Below the pieces are notes generated by a model, which was not told the origin of the DNA, ran no database searches, and was given only the letters and a program-made list of their open reading frames with translations. A stretch of DNA of 64,000 nt from Streptomyces ortus (GTDB lineage: Bacteria > Actinomycetota > Actinomycetes > Streptomycetales > Streptomycetaceae), in NCBI RefSeq assembly GCF_026341275.1, contig NZ_JAIFZO010000002.1, positions 8,462,118-8,526,117 on the forward strand, read 5' to 3'. Positions 40,733 to 52,700 of this stretch are shown piece by piece. The translations under genes were made by a program, and so were the position numbers. How positions within the stretch are numbered: position 1 is the first letter of the stretch; each line of letters starts with the position of its first letter.

Positions 40733-43700
40733 ATGGGCGAGCGAATCGGTGGCAGCTTTTCCTTGTCCGACAGCCAGGAGGGAATCTGGCACGCGCAGCG
40801 CCTGGGAGGCCCTCGCGCGCTCTACAGCGTCGGGCAGGCCGTCGAGATCACGGGTGCGCTGGACGTGCCCGTCTTCGAGACCGCGCTGCGCCGGACGGTC
40901 GAGGAGACCGAGATCCTGGGCGTGCGATTCGCCGAGGACACGGACGGCAGCGCACGCGCCGTACCGCACCCCGCCCGGCCATGGTCGCTGCGCATCGAAG
41001 AGCCGGGCGAGGGCGGCGGCGACCCGCGGGCGTGGCTGGAAACCCGGATGCGCGACGAACTCACCGGCGTGGAGGATCCGCGCGGAGAGCGACTGTTCGC
41101 GTTCGTGCTCTTCCGTCTCGATTCCCATCGGTACTGCTGGTTCCAGGCCTATAACCACCTGCTGCTCGACGGATATGCGTGCACACTGATGGCGCACCGG
41201 GTCGCCGAGGTGTATTCGGCCCTCGTCGGCGGCGCGGTATATCCGGAGGCCGAGTTCGTTTCCCTGGCCGACGCACTCGACGAGGAGGCCAGGTACCGGA
41301 ACTCGACCGAATTCGCCGACGACCGACGTTATCTGCGCGACCGATTCTCGGACCGGCCGGAATTGGCGGGGGTTCCGCGCCTGTCCGGTATCTCCGGACG
41401 TCTCCAGGAGTCCGGGCCCGGGGCCATCTCCGGGTCCGGGTCAGGGTCCGGCGCGGTGCTGCGCGAGACGGGCAGCTTCGCACCCGCCGCAACGGACGCG
41501 CTGCGCTCCGCGGCGGACCGCGCCGGCCTGCGGACGTCCCGGCTGCTCGCCGCCGCTTCCGGCGCCTTCGTGAGTGGCATGACGGGTTCGGCCGAAGCGC
41601 TGCTCAGCCTGCCCGTGACCGGCCGCGTGGGTGAGGCGGACCTGCGGACCCGCCTCACCCGGGCGAACATGCTGCCTCTACGGTTCCCGGTCCCGGCCGG
41701 GGCGAGCCTCCTCGACCTCGCCCGGACGGCCGACGGGGCTCTCGGTGAACTGCTCCAGCACCAGCGGTACCGGGGCGAGCACCTGCGCCGGGACCTGGGC
41801 TGGCCGGAGGGCGACCTCTGGCACTTCGGTCCCTACCTGAACATCCTGCCGCGGACGAGGGAGTTGGCCTTCGGCGACTGCCGGGGCGTCGCACGGGACG
41901 TGTCGACCCGACTGGTCGAGGACTTCGGGGTGCTGATCGACCGGACGGGTTCCGGGACCGAGATCACCGTGGAGGCGAACGCGGCGCTGTACGACCGGGC
42001 CTGGGTGCGGGCGGTTCAGCGCTCGCTGGTCGGATTCATCACGCGGGCGGTCGAGGACCCGACGGCGCCGGTGCGGCGGATCGGAGTGGCGGGGGACGAC
42101 GAACGTGCCCTGATGACGAGCGGGTGGAGCGGTACGGCGCGGGAGGTGGACGCGTCGACGGTGGTGGAGCGGTTCCGTGGGTGGGCGGTGCGGGCGTCGG
42201 ATGCGCGTGCCTTGTGGTTCCGGCAACAGGCGCTGTCCTACAGCGAGTTGGATGCGCGGTCGGACGCGCTGGCACGAGGGTTGATTGCCCGTGGTGTGGG
42301 GCGTGAGTCGCGGGTGGGGCTGTGTCTGCCGCGCGGAACCGAAATGGTGACCGCGGTCCTGGCGGTGTGGAAGGCGGGTGGGGCGTACATTCCGTTGGAT
42401 CCGGAGTATCCGTCCGACCGGTTGGCGTTCATGGTGGCCGACAGTGGTGCGGAGTTGGTGCTGGTCGCGGAGGAGACCGCGGACCGGCTGCCGGCGGATG
42501 CGAATTCGGTGCTGCTGGGCGAGCTGGGGAGCGGCTCGGGGGTGCTGCCGATAGTCACCTCTGACCAGCTGGCGTACGTCATTTATACGTCGGGGTCGAC
42601 GGGGCGTCCGAAGGGTGTGGCGGTGACGCATGCCTCCGTGGCGAATTTGGCGTCGGCCATGCGACCGGTGCTTGGTGTGGAGCCTGGTGTGACGGCTCTG
42701 CAGTTCGCGTCGTTCAGTTTTGATGCGGCGGTGTTGGATGTGGCGGTGACGCTGGCGGCGGGGGGTGCGTTGGCGATCGCTTCGGCGGAGGAGCGGCAGG
42801 ATCCTTCGGTTCTCGCCGCGATGGTCGGGGCGGCGGGTGTGTCCGTGGCGAGTGTGGTGCCGTCGTTGTTGGGGGTGCTGGAGCCGACGTCGGTTGCGGG
42901 GGTGGGGAACTGGGTTTTGGGCGCGGAGCGGTTGGAGGCTGGTCTTGCGGCGAAGTGGCGTGCGGGTGCCCGGGTGTGGAACACGTACGGGCCCACGGAG
43001 GCCACCGTCATCACCACTGCCGTGCTGTTGGAGGAGGGGATTGCGGGTGATGACGGGCCGCCGGTGATCGGTCGTGCGTTGCCCAACACGCGTACGTATG
43101 TGCTGGATGGGTTTTTGCGGCCTGTTCCGGTGGGTGTGGCGGGGGAGTTGTATATCGCGGGTTCGGGGTTGGCTCGCGGGTATGTCGGTCGTGCGGATCT
43201 GACGGCGGAACGGTTCGTCGCGTGCCCGTTCGGTGAGGGCGGGCGGATGTACCGCAGTGGGGATCTGGCGCGGTGGACGGCGGACGGGCAGTTGGAGTTC
43301 GTGGGACGTGCGGACGCGCAGGTGAAGATCCGTGGGTTCCGGGTGGAGCTCGGTGAGGTCGAGACCGTCCTCGCTGGTCATCCGCAGGTCGAGCGGGCCG
43401 CTGTGGTGGCCCGTGACGGTCGGCTGGTCGGATACGTCGTCGGTGACGTGGACGGCGAGGACGTGCGGACGTTCGCGGCCACCCGGCTGCCGGAGTACAT
43501 GGTTCCGTCGGTGGTCGTTGTCCTCGACGCGTTCCCGTTGACCGTCAACGGGAAGATCGACCGGGCGGCGCTGCCGGTGCCGGAGGCTGTGCCGAGCGCC
43601 GGCCGGACCGCGACGACGCCCGCCGAGGAGGCGTTCTGCGCGCTGTTCGCCGAGGTGCTGGGGCTGGAGGAGGTCGGAGTCGGGGACAGCTTCTTCGCGC

Positions 43701-46700
43701 TGGGCGGCGACTCCATCACAGCGATGCTGCTGGTGGCGCGGTCCCGCCGCGAGGGTCTGGTGGTCGGCGCCCGCCAGGTGCACGAGCTGCGGACACCGGC
43801 GCAGTTGGCCGCTGTGGCGACGCGAGTCGACGGCGCGCCGGACGGCGCGCACCCGGCTGACTCCGCCTTCGGCGAGGTACCGCTGACGCCGGTGATGCAC
43901 GAGGTGCTGGACCGGGTCGGTGCCGATGGCGTTCGCGCCGTCGTGCAGTCGATGGCGGTCGAGGCGCCGGCGGGACTGGACGAGGCGGCGTTGCGGGACG
44001 CGATGGCGGCCCTCACGGAGCGCCATGAGGTCCTGCGGGCGCGGTTGATGGCGGATTCGGCCGTGTTGGTGGTGCCCGGAGCGGATGCGGTGGTCGTGTC
44101 CGGGCTGGTGGCTCGGGTGGGTGTGATCGGGGCTGATCCGGCTGCTGCGGTGGCGGAGCAGGTCGAGGCGGCGGTGGGGCGGTTGGATCCCGCGGCCGGG
44201 GTGATGGTGCAGGTGGTGTGGCTGGACGCGGGGCCGGATGTGCCGGGCCGACTCGTCGTGGTGGCCAACCACCTGGTCGTGGACGCGGTGTCCTGGCAGG
44301 TGCTCCTGCCGGATCTGTGGTCCGCGTACGAGGCACTCACCGAAGGACGGTCGGTGGAGTTGGATCCGGTTCCGGTGTCGTTCCGTGCGTGGGCGCGGGA
44401 GTTGGCGGCGGAGGCGGGTCGGTCCGAGCGGGTGGCCGAGTTGTCGGTGTGGCGTGCGATGGTGGACGGTCCGCAGGAGTTGCTGACGGATGTTCCGCTG
44501 GATCCGCTGATGGATAGGGGTGCGACGGTCCGCGAGGTGGCGGTGACCGTCCCGGTGGAGGTGACGGCAGCGCTGCTGGCGGAGGTGCCGTCGGCGTTCC
44601 ATGCCGGCGTGGATGAGGTGCTGCTGGCTGGACTGGCCGGGAGGACGGTCGGTGAGTGGGCCGGTGTGGACGGCCGGTTCCTGGTGGATGTCGAGCGGCA
44701 CGGCCGGTTGCCGTTGTCCGACGGGATGGATCTGTCGCGCACAGTGGGCTGGTTCACGTCCACGCATCCGGTGCGACTCAGCGCGAGCGTCGGCGCTGAC
44801 GGCGGTGTGTCGGTGCTCGGGGCCAAGGAGCAGGTGCGGGCGGTGCCCGGGGACGGCCTCGGCTACGGGTTGCTGCGGTACGTCAATCCGGAGACCGCTG
44901 GGGAGTTGGCGGGACTGCCGTCGGCGCAGGTCGGCTTCAACTATCTGGGGCGCGTGGGGACCGGCGACGGCTTTGGGGCGGGGAGCGCGCCGCAGGCACC
45001 GGTGATGCATGCCCTGGAGTTGCTGGGTTTGGTGCGGGAGTCGGCGGACGGTCCGGTGCTGGAGCTGCGGTTGGCTTTCCCACTGCGGTTGTTGGGCGTC
45101 GGTCGGGCGCGAGGACTGTTGGAGGCGTGGGTTGATGCGCTGACGGGTCTGGTCGCGGATGTGCGGGCGGGTGCGGGCGGGTATTCGCCGTCCGATTTCC
45201 CGCTGGTGGTGTTGGACCGGGCCGGTGTGGAGCAGATCGAGGCGGCGGTTCCGGGGCTGGCGGAGGTACTGCCGATCGCTCCACTTCAGGAGGGCTTGTT
45301 GTTTCACTCGCTCTTCGACGAAGACGGTGTGGATGTCTACGTCGAACAGCTGGTGCTGGCGCTCGATGGTGAGGTGGACGGGGGCCGGCTGCGGGCATCG
45401 TGGCAGGTGTTGGTGGATCGGCATGCGGCGTTGCGGGCTGGTTTCGTGCAGGTCGGAGGTGCTACGGGTCCGGTGCAGGTGGTGGTTGACCGGGCCGAAC
45501 TGCCGTGGCGTGAGGTCGATGTGTCAGGGCTGGGTGACGGCGCGGCGGATCGGTTGGGTGTGGAGGAGCGGTCGGCGCGGTTCGATCTGGCGGCGCCGCC
45601 GCTGCTGCGGGTGGCGCTGGTGCACGTGAGTGACCGTAGACACCAGATGGTCGTGACCCTCCACCACCTGCTCCTCGACGGCTGGTCGCTTCCGTTGGTG
45701 ATGCGGGAGTTGTGGGCGCTTTATGCGGCCGGAGGCCGTGCGGCAGGGCTCGGTGTGCCGGTGTCGGCCCGGCCGTACTGGACGTGGTTGGCCGGTCGCG
45801 ACACGTCGGCGGCGCTGGAAGCCTGGCGGACCGAGTTGGCGCCGGTCGAAGAGCCGACGCTCGTCGTGTCCACCGAGCCGAGTGCGACGGCGTCCGTCGT
45901 CCTGGACCGGGTGACAGACCACGCGAGCGTCGAACTCGTACACGACTTGGAGCGGGTTGCGCGTGGTGTCGGGGTGACGCTGAACACCGTGGTGCAGCTG
46001 GCGTGGGCGTTGGTGCTTGGGCAGATAACGGGTCGTCGTGAGGTGGTGTTCGGGGCGACGGTGGCCGGGCGGCCGGCGGAACTTCCGGGGATGGAGGCGA
46101 TGCTCGGTCTGTTCATCAACACGCTGCCGGTACGCGTCGATCTGGAGGCTGCTCAATCGGTGGAGGAGGTGCTGGGGGCGCTTCAGGCGCGTCAGTCGGC
46201 ACTGCTCGACCACCAGCATGTCGGGCTGAGCGAGGTGCAGCGGGCCGCCGGCCCCGGCGCGACCTTCGACACCCTCCTGGCCTTCGAGAACTACCCGGGC
46301 GACCTGGACGCCCAGCCCCTCGACGACGCCCTCACCGTCACGGCCACCGAGCTCCGCGAGTCGACCAACTTCGCGCTTGCGCTCGGGGTCACCCCGGACG
46401 ACGGCCTCGCGATCCGTCTCGACTACCGGACTGACGTGTTCAGGCGCCGCAACGCTCTGCGGATGGCCCGTCGCCTGGTCCGGGTGTTGGAGCAGATCGC
46501 GACCGATCCGCAACTCCGTCTCGCCGAGATCGAGTTGTTGGACGAGGCCGAGCGGGCCGCGGTGGTGGAGGAGTGGAACGCCACCACGCATCCGATGGAG
46601 CCCGGCACGGTGCTGGAGCGGTTCCGTGGGTGGGCGGTGCGGACGCCGGGGGCGGTGGCGTTGTGGTGCCAGCATCAGGAGCTGTCGTACCGCGAGGTGG

Positions 46701-49700
46701 ATGTGCGCTCGGATGTGCTGGCGCGGGGGCTGGTCTCCCGTGGTGTGGGGCGTGAGTCGCGGGTGGGTTTGTGTCTGCCGCGTGGGGTCGAGATGGTCGT
46801 GGCGATGTTGGCGGTGTGGAAGGCGGGTGGGGCGTACGTCCCGTTGGATCCGGAGTATCCGTCCGACCGGTTGTTGTTCATGGTGGCTGACAGTGGTGCG
46901 GAGTTGGTGCTGGTTGCGGACGAGACCGCGGACCGGCTCCCGGCCGAGGTGGAGACGGTTCTGCTCGCGGAGTTGCAGACCGGCTTCGGTGAGGGGCCGG
47001 GCTGCGTCGTGGTTCCGGGACAGCTGGCGTATGTCATCTATACGTCGGGGTCGACGGGGCGTCCGAAGGGTGTGGCGGTGACGCATGCCTCCGTGGCGAA
47101 TTTGGCGTCGGCCATGCGACCGGTGCTTGGTGTGGAGCCTGGTGTGACGGCTCTGCAGTTCGCGTCGTTCAGTTTTGATGCGGCGGTGTTGGATGTGGCG
47201 GTGACGCTGGCGGCGGGGGGTGCGTTGGCGATCGCTTCGGCGGGGGAGCGGCAGGATCCTTCGGTTCTCGCCGCGATGGTCGGGGCGGCGGGTGTGTCCG
47301 TGGCGAGTGTGGTGCCGTCGTTGTTGGGGGTGTTGGAGCCGACGTCGGTTGCGGGCGTGGGGAACTGGGTTTTGGGCGCGGAGCGGTTGGAGGCCGGTCT
47401 TGCGGCGAAGTGGCGTGCGGGTGCCCGGGTGTGGAACACGTACGGGCCCACCGAAGCCACCGTCATCACCACAGCCGTCCTGCTGGAGGAAGACATCACC
47501 GGCGAGGACGCCCCGCCGGCCATCGGCTGCCCGCTGCCCAACGTCCGCACCTACGTCCTGGACGCGTTCCTACGCCCCGTCCCCGACGGCGTAACAGGTG
47601 ACCTCTACGTTGCCGGATCCGGCCTGGCCCGCGGTTACATCAACCGGCCCGACCTGACGGCCGAGGGGTTCGTGGCCTGCCCCTTCGATGACGGCGGGCG
47701 GATGTACCGGACGGGGGACCTGGCGCGCTGGACCGCCGACGGGGCGTTGGAGTTCATGGGACGTTCGGACGCGCAGGTGAAGATCCGCGGGTTCCGGGTG
47801 GAGCTCGGTGAGGTCGAGACCGTCCTCGCTGGTCATCCGCAGGTCGAGCGGGCCGCTGTGGTGGCCCGTGACGGTCGGCTGGTCGGATACGTCGTCGGTG
47901 ACGTGGAGGGTGAGGCGCTGCGGGAGGTGGCCGCTGGTCGGCTGCCGGAGTACATGGTTCCGTCGGTGGTCGTGGTCCTCGACGCGTTCCCTTTGACCGT
48001 CAACGGGAAGATCGACCGGCACGCCCTGCCTGCCCCCGAGCTCGCGGCCGTCGACACGCGTGCCCCGTCGACCGAGACAGAGGAATTGTTCTGCGCGCTG
48101 TTCGCCAAGGTGCTGGGGCTGGAGGAGGTCGGAGTCGGGGACAGCTTCTTCGCGCTGGGCGGAGACTCGATCATGTCGATGCACCTTGCGTCCCGGGCCC
48201 GTTCCGCGGGCTGGACCGTGTCGCCCCGCCAGATCTTCGAGGAGAAGACGCCCGAGCGGTTGGCACGGCTGGCCGTGGCCCCGTCCGGCACGGGGAGCGC
48301 ACGGAGCTCGGACACCGGCGTCGGTGAGGTGCCGCTGACCCCGGTGATGCGCGAACTGCTGGACCGGGTCGGCCCGGAGCGGGTCGGCCGGATCGTTCAG
48401 CCGGGTGTGCTGACGGTGCCCCCGGGGCTGACTCGCGAGGCGCTCGTCGACGCCGTACGAGCCACGATGGAGCGCCATGAGGTCCTGCGGGCGCGGTTGA
48501 TGGCGGATTCGGCCGTGTTGGTGGTGCCTGAAGCGGATGCGGTGGTCGTGTCCGGGCTGGTGGCTCGGGTGGATGTGATCGGGGCTGATCCGGCTGCTGC
48601 GGTGGCGGAGCAGATCGATGCGGCGGTGGCGCGGTTGGATCCCGCGGCCGGGGTGATGGTGCAGGTGGTGTGGCTGGATGCCGGGCCGGAGGTGCCGGGC
48701 CGACTGGTCGTGGTGGCCAACCACCTGGTCGTGGACACGGTCTCGTGGCAGATCCTGCTACCGGACCTTGGGCGGGCGCTGACGGCTCGCGTTGCGGGAC
48801 GGTCGGCGGAGCTGGAACCGGTTCCGGTGTCGTTCCGTGCGTGGGCGCGGGAGCTTGCGGCGGAGGCGGTTCGGCCCGAGCGGGTGACAGAGCTGCTGGC
48901 GTGGCGTGCGGTGGTCGACGGTCCGCAGGAATTGCTGACGGATGTTCCGCTGGATCCGCTGGTGGATGTGGGTGCGACGATCCGCGAGGCGGCGGTGACC
49001 GTTCCGGTGGAGGTGACGGCAGCGCTGTTGACGGGGGTGCCGTCGGCGTTCCATGCCGGGGTGGATGAGGTGTTGTTGGCCGGGCTGGCCGGGGCGGTCG
49101 GCGAGTGGGCCGGTCTGGACGGGCTGTTGGTGGATGTCGAGGGGCATGGGCGCGAGCCGCTGTCAGGTATCCCCGATCTGTCGCGCACGGTCGGCTGGTT
49201 CACGTCCTCGCATCCCGTCCGGCTGAGTGCGGGTGCCGATGGTGGTGTGTCGGTGCTCGAAGTGAAGGAGCAGGTGCGGGCGGTGCCCGGCGACGGGCTC
49301 GGCTATGGGCTGCTCCGCTGGCTGAACCCGGAGACCATGGACGAGCTGGCGGTTCTGCCGCCGGCGCAGGTCGGCTTCAACTACCTCGGTCGCGTGGGTT
49401 CCGCCGAGGGCTTCGGGGCCGGTGGCGCGCCCGATGCCCCCGTGATGCACGCGGTGGAGTTGCTGGGTTTGGTGCGGGAGTCGGCGGACGGTCCGGTGCT
49501 GGAGCTGCGGTTGGCATACCCGGAGCGGTTGTTGCGGGCCGACCGGGCGCAGGAATTGCTGGAGGCGTGGGTTGATGCGCTGACGGGTCTGGTCGCGGAT
49601 GTGCGGGCGGGTGCGGGCGGGTATTCGCCGTCCGATTTCCCGCTGGTGGTGGTGGACCGGGCCGAGGTGGAGGAGATCGAGGCGGCGGTTCCGGGGCTGG

Positions 49701-52700
49701 CGGACGTCCTCCCCGTCGCTCCGCTTCAGGAGGGTCTGCTGTTCCACTCCCTGTTTGACCAAGACGGTGTGGATGTCTATGTCGAGCAGTTCGTTCTGGC
49801 GCTCGATGGTGAGGTGGACGGGGGTCTGCTGCGGGTGTCGTGGCAGGTGTTGGTGGATCGGCATGCGGCGTTGCGGGCTGGTTTCGTGCAGGTCGGAGGT
49901 GCTACGGGTCCGGTGCAGGTGGTGGTTGACCGGGCCGAACTGCCGTGGCGTGAGGTCGATGTGTCAGGGCTGGGTGACGGCGCGGCGGATCGGGTGGGTG
50001 TGGAGGAGCGGTCGGCGCGGTTCGATCTGGCGGCGCCGCCGCTGCTGCGGGTCGCGCTGGTGCGGGTGGGTGATCGCCGGTACCAGATGGTGGTGACGCT
50101 CCATCACCTGTTGCTGGACGGCTGGTCGCTTCCGTTGGTGATGCGGGAGTTGTGGGCGCTTTATGCGGCCGGAGGCCGTGCGGCAGGGCTCGGTGTGCCG
50201 GTGTCGACCCGGCCGTACTGGACGTGGTTGGCCGGGCGCGACACGTCGGCGGCGCTGGAAGCCTGGCGGACCGAGTTGCTGTCGATCGAGGAGCCGACAC
50301 TCGTCGCGCCCGCTGTCACCGGGACGGACGCCGTGTTGGCCCGATCGTTGACGGTCGAGGCACGGGAGGGGCTGGTCGAGGGCCTGGAGCGGGTTGCGCG
50401 TGGTGCCGGGGTGACGCTGAACACCGTGGTGCAGCTGGCGTGGGCGTTGGTGCTGGGGCAGATGACGGGTCGTCGTGAGGTGGTGTTCGGGGCGACGGTG
50501 GCCGGGCGTCCGGCGGAACTTGCGGGGATGGAGGCGATGCTCGGTCTGTTCATCAACACGCTGCCGGTACGCGTCGATCTGGAGGCTGCTCAATCGGTGG
50601 AGGAGGTGCTGGGGGCGCTTCAGGCGCGTCAGTCGGCGTTGCTTGACCACCAGCATGTCGGGCTGAGCGAGGTGCAGCGGGCCGTCGGCCCCGGCGCGAC
50701 CTTCGACACCCTCCTGGCCTTCGAGAACTACCCGGGCGACCCGGCGGCCCAGCCGTCAGTGCCGGGCCTGACGATCTCAGGTGTCGCGTCGCGCGAGTCG
50801 ACGAGCTTCGCGCTGGCGCTGGGCGTCCGGCCGGAGGAAGGGCTGACGCTACGGCTGGACTATCGCCCGGACGCCTTCGACGGCGACGCCGCGCGGACCC
50901 TGATCGATCGCGTGGTGCGCGCGTTGGAACAGCTCGCGGCGGACCCGGCGGTCCGGCTTGCCGAGCTTGAGCTGCTGGACGAGGCCGAGCGGGCCGCGGT
51001 GGTGGAGGAGTGGAACGCCACCACGCATCCGATGGAGCCCGGCACGGTCCTCGACCGGTTCCGACGATGGGTCGTGGAAACTCCGGACGCGACGGCCGGG
51101 CGGTCCGGCGAGCAGTCGCTGTCGTACGCCGAGTTGGACGCGCGCTCGGACGCTGTCGCCCGCGGTTTGGTGGCGCGTGGTGTGGGGCGTGAGTCGCGGG
51201 TGGGTTTGTGTCTGCCGCGTGGGGTCGAGATGGTCGTGGCGATGTTGGCGGTGTGGAAGGCGGGTGGTGCGTACGTCCCGTTGGATCCGGAGTATCCGTC
51301 CGACCGGTTGTTGTTCATGGTGGCTGACAGTGGCGCGGAGTTGGTGCTGGTTGCGGACGAGACCGCGGACCGGCTCCCGGCCGAGGTGGAGACGGTTCTG
51401 CCCGCGGAGTTGCAGACCGGCTTCGGCGAGGGGCCGGACTGCGTCGTGGTTCCGGGACAGCTGGCGTATGTCATCTATACGTCGGGGTCGACGGGGCGTC
51501 CGAAGGGTGTGGCGGTGACGCATGCCTCCGTGGCGAATTTGGCCTCGGCCATGCGACCGGTGCTCGGTGTGGAGCCTGGTGTGACGGCTCTGCAGTTCGC
51601 GTCGTTCAGTTTCGATGCGGCGGTGTTGGACGTGGCGGTGACACTGGCCGCGGGGGGTGCGTTGGCGATCGCTTCGGCGGAGGAGCGGCAGGATCCTTCG
51701 GCTCTCGCCGCGATGGTCGGGGCGGCGGGTGTGTCCGTGGCGAGTGTGGTGCCGTCGTTGCTGGGGGTGCTGGAGCCGACGTCGGTTGCGGGCGTGGGGA
51801 ACTGGGTTTTGGGCGCGGAGCGGTTGGAGGCCGGTCTCGCGGCGAAGTGGCGTGCGGGTGCCCGGGTGTGGAACACGTACGGGCCCACCGAAGCCACCGT
51901 CATCACCACTGCCGTCCTGTTGGAGGAGGGGATTGCGGGTGATGACGCGCCGCCGGTGATCGGTCGTGCGTTGCCCAACACGCGTACGTATGTGCTGGAT
52001 GGGTTTTTGCGGCCTGTTCCGGTGGGTGTGGCGGGGGAGTTGTATATCGCGGGTTCGGGGTTGGCTCGCGGGTATGTCGGTCGTGCGGATCTGACGGCGG
52101 AACGGTTCGTCGCGTGCCCGTTCGGTGAGGGCGGGCGGATGTACCGCAGTGGGGATCTGGCGCGGTGGACGGCGGACGGGCAGTTGGAGTTCGTGGGACG
52201 TGCGGACGCGCAGGTGAAGATCCGTGGGTTCCGGGTGGAGCTCGGTGAGGTCGAGACCGTCCTCGCTGGTCATCCGCAGGTCGAGCGGGCCGCTGTGGTG
52301 GCCCGTGACGGTCGGCTGGTCGGATACGTCGTCGGTGACGTGGACGGCGAGGACGTGCGGACGTTCGCGGCCACCCGGCTGCCGGAGTACATGGTTCCGT
52401 CGGTGGTCGTTGTCCTCGACGCGTTCCCGTTGACCGTCAACGGGAAGATCGACCGGGCGGCGCTGCCGGTGCCGGAGGCTGTGCCGAGCGCCGGCCGGAC
52501 CGCGACGACGCCCGCCGAGGAGGCGTTCTGTGCCCTGTTCGCCGAGGTGCTGGGGCTGGAGGAGGTCGGAGTCGGGGACAGCTTCTTCGCGCTGGGCGGC
52601 GATTCGATCCTGTCGATGCAGCTCGCCTCGCGGGCTCGCCGCGCCGGCTGGGTGGTGACCCCGAGGCAGATCTTCGAGGAGAAGACCCCGGAACGGCTGG

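Noticed and set aside
41678..45424. A very long minus-strand open frame (>1,200 codons) opposite the NRPS, and similar ones at 54272-58807 and 59810-62281
   Set aside because: Arg/His/Gln-rich composition and position exactly antisense to NRPS domains show they are frame shadows of high-GC coding DNA.
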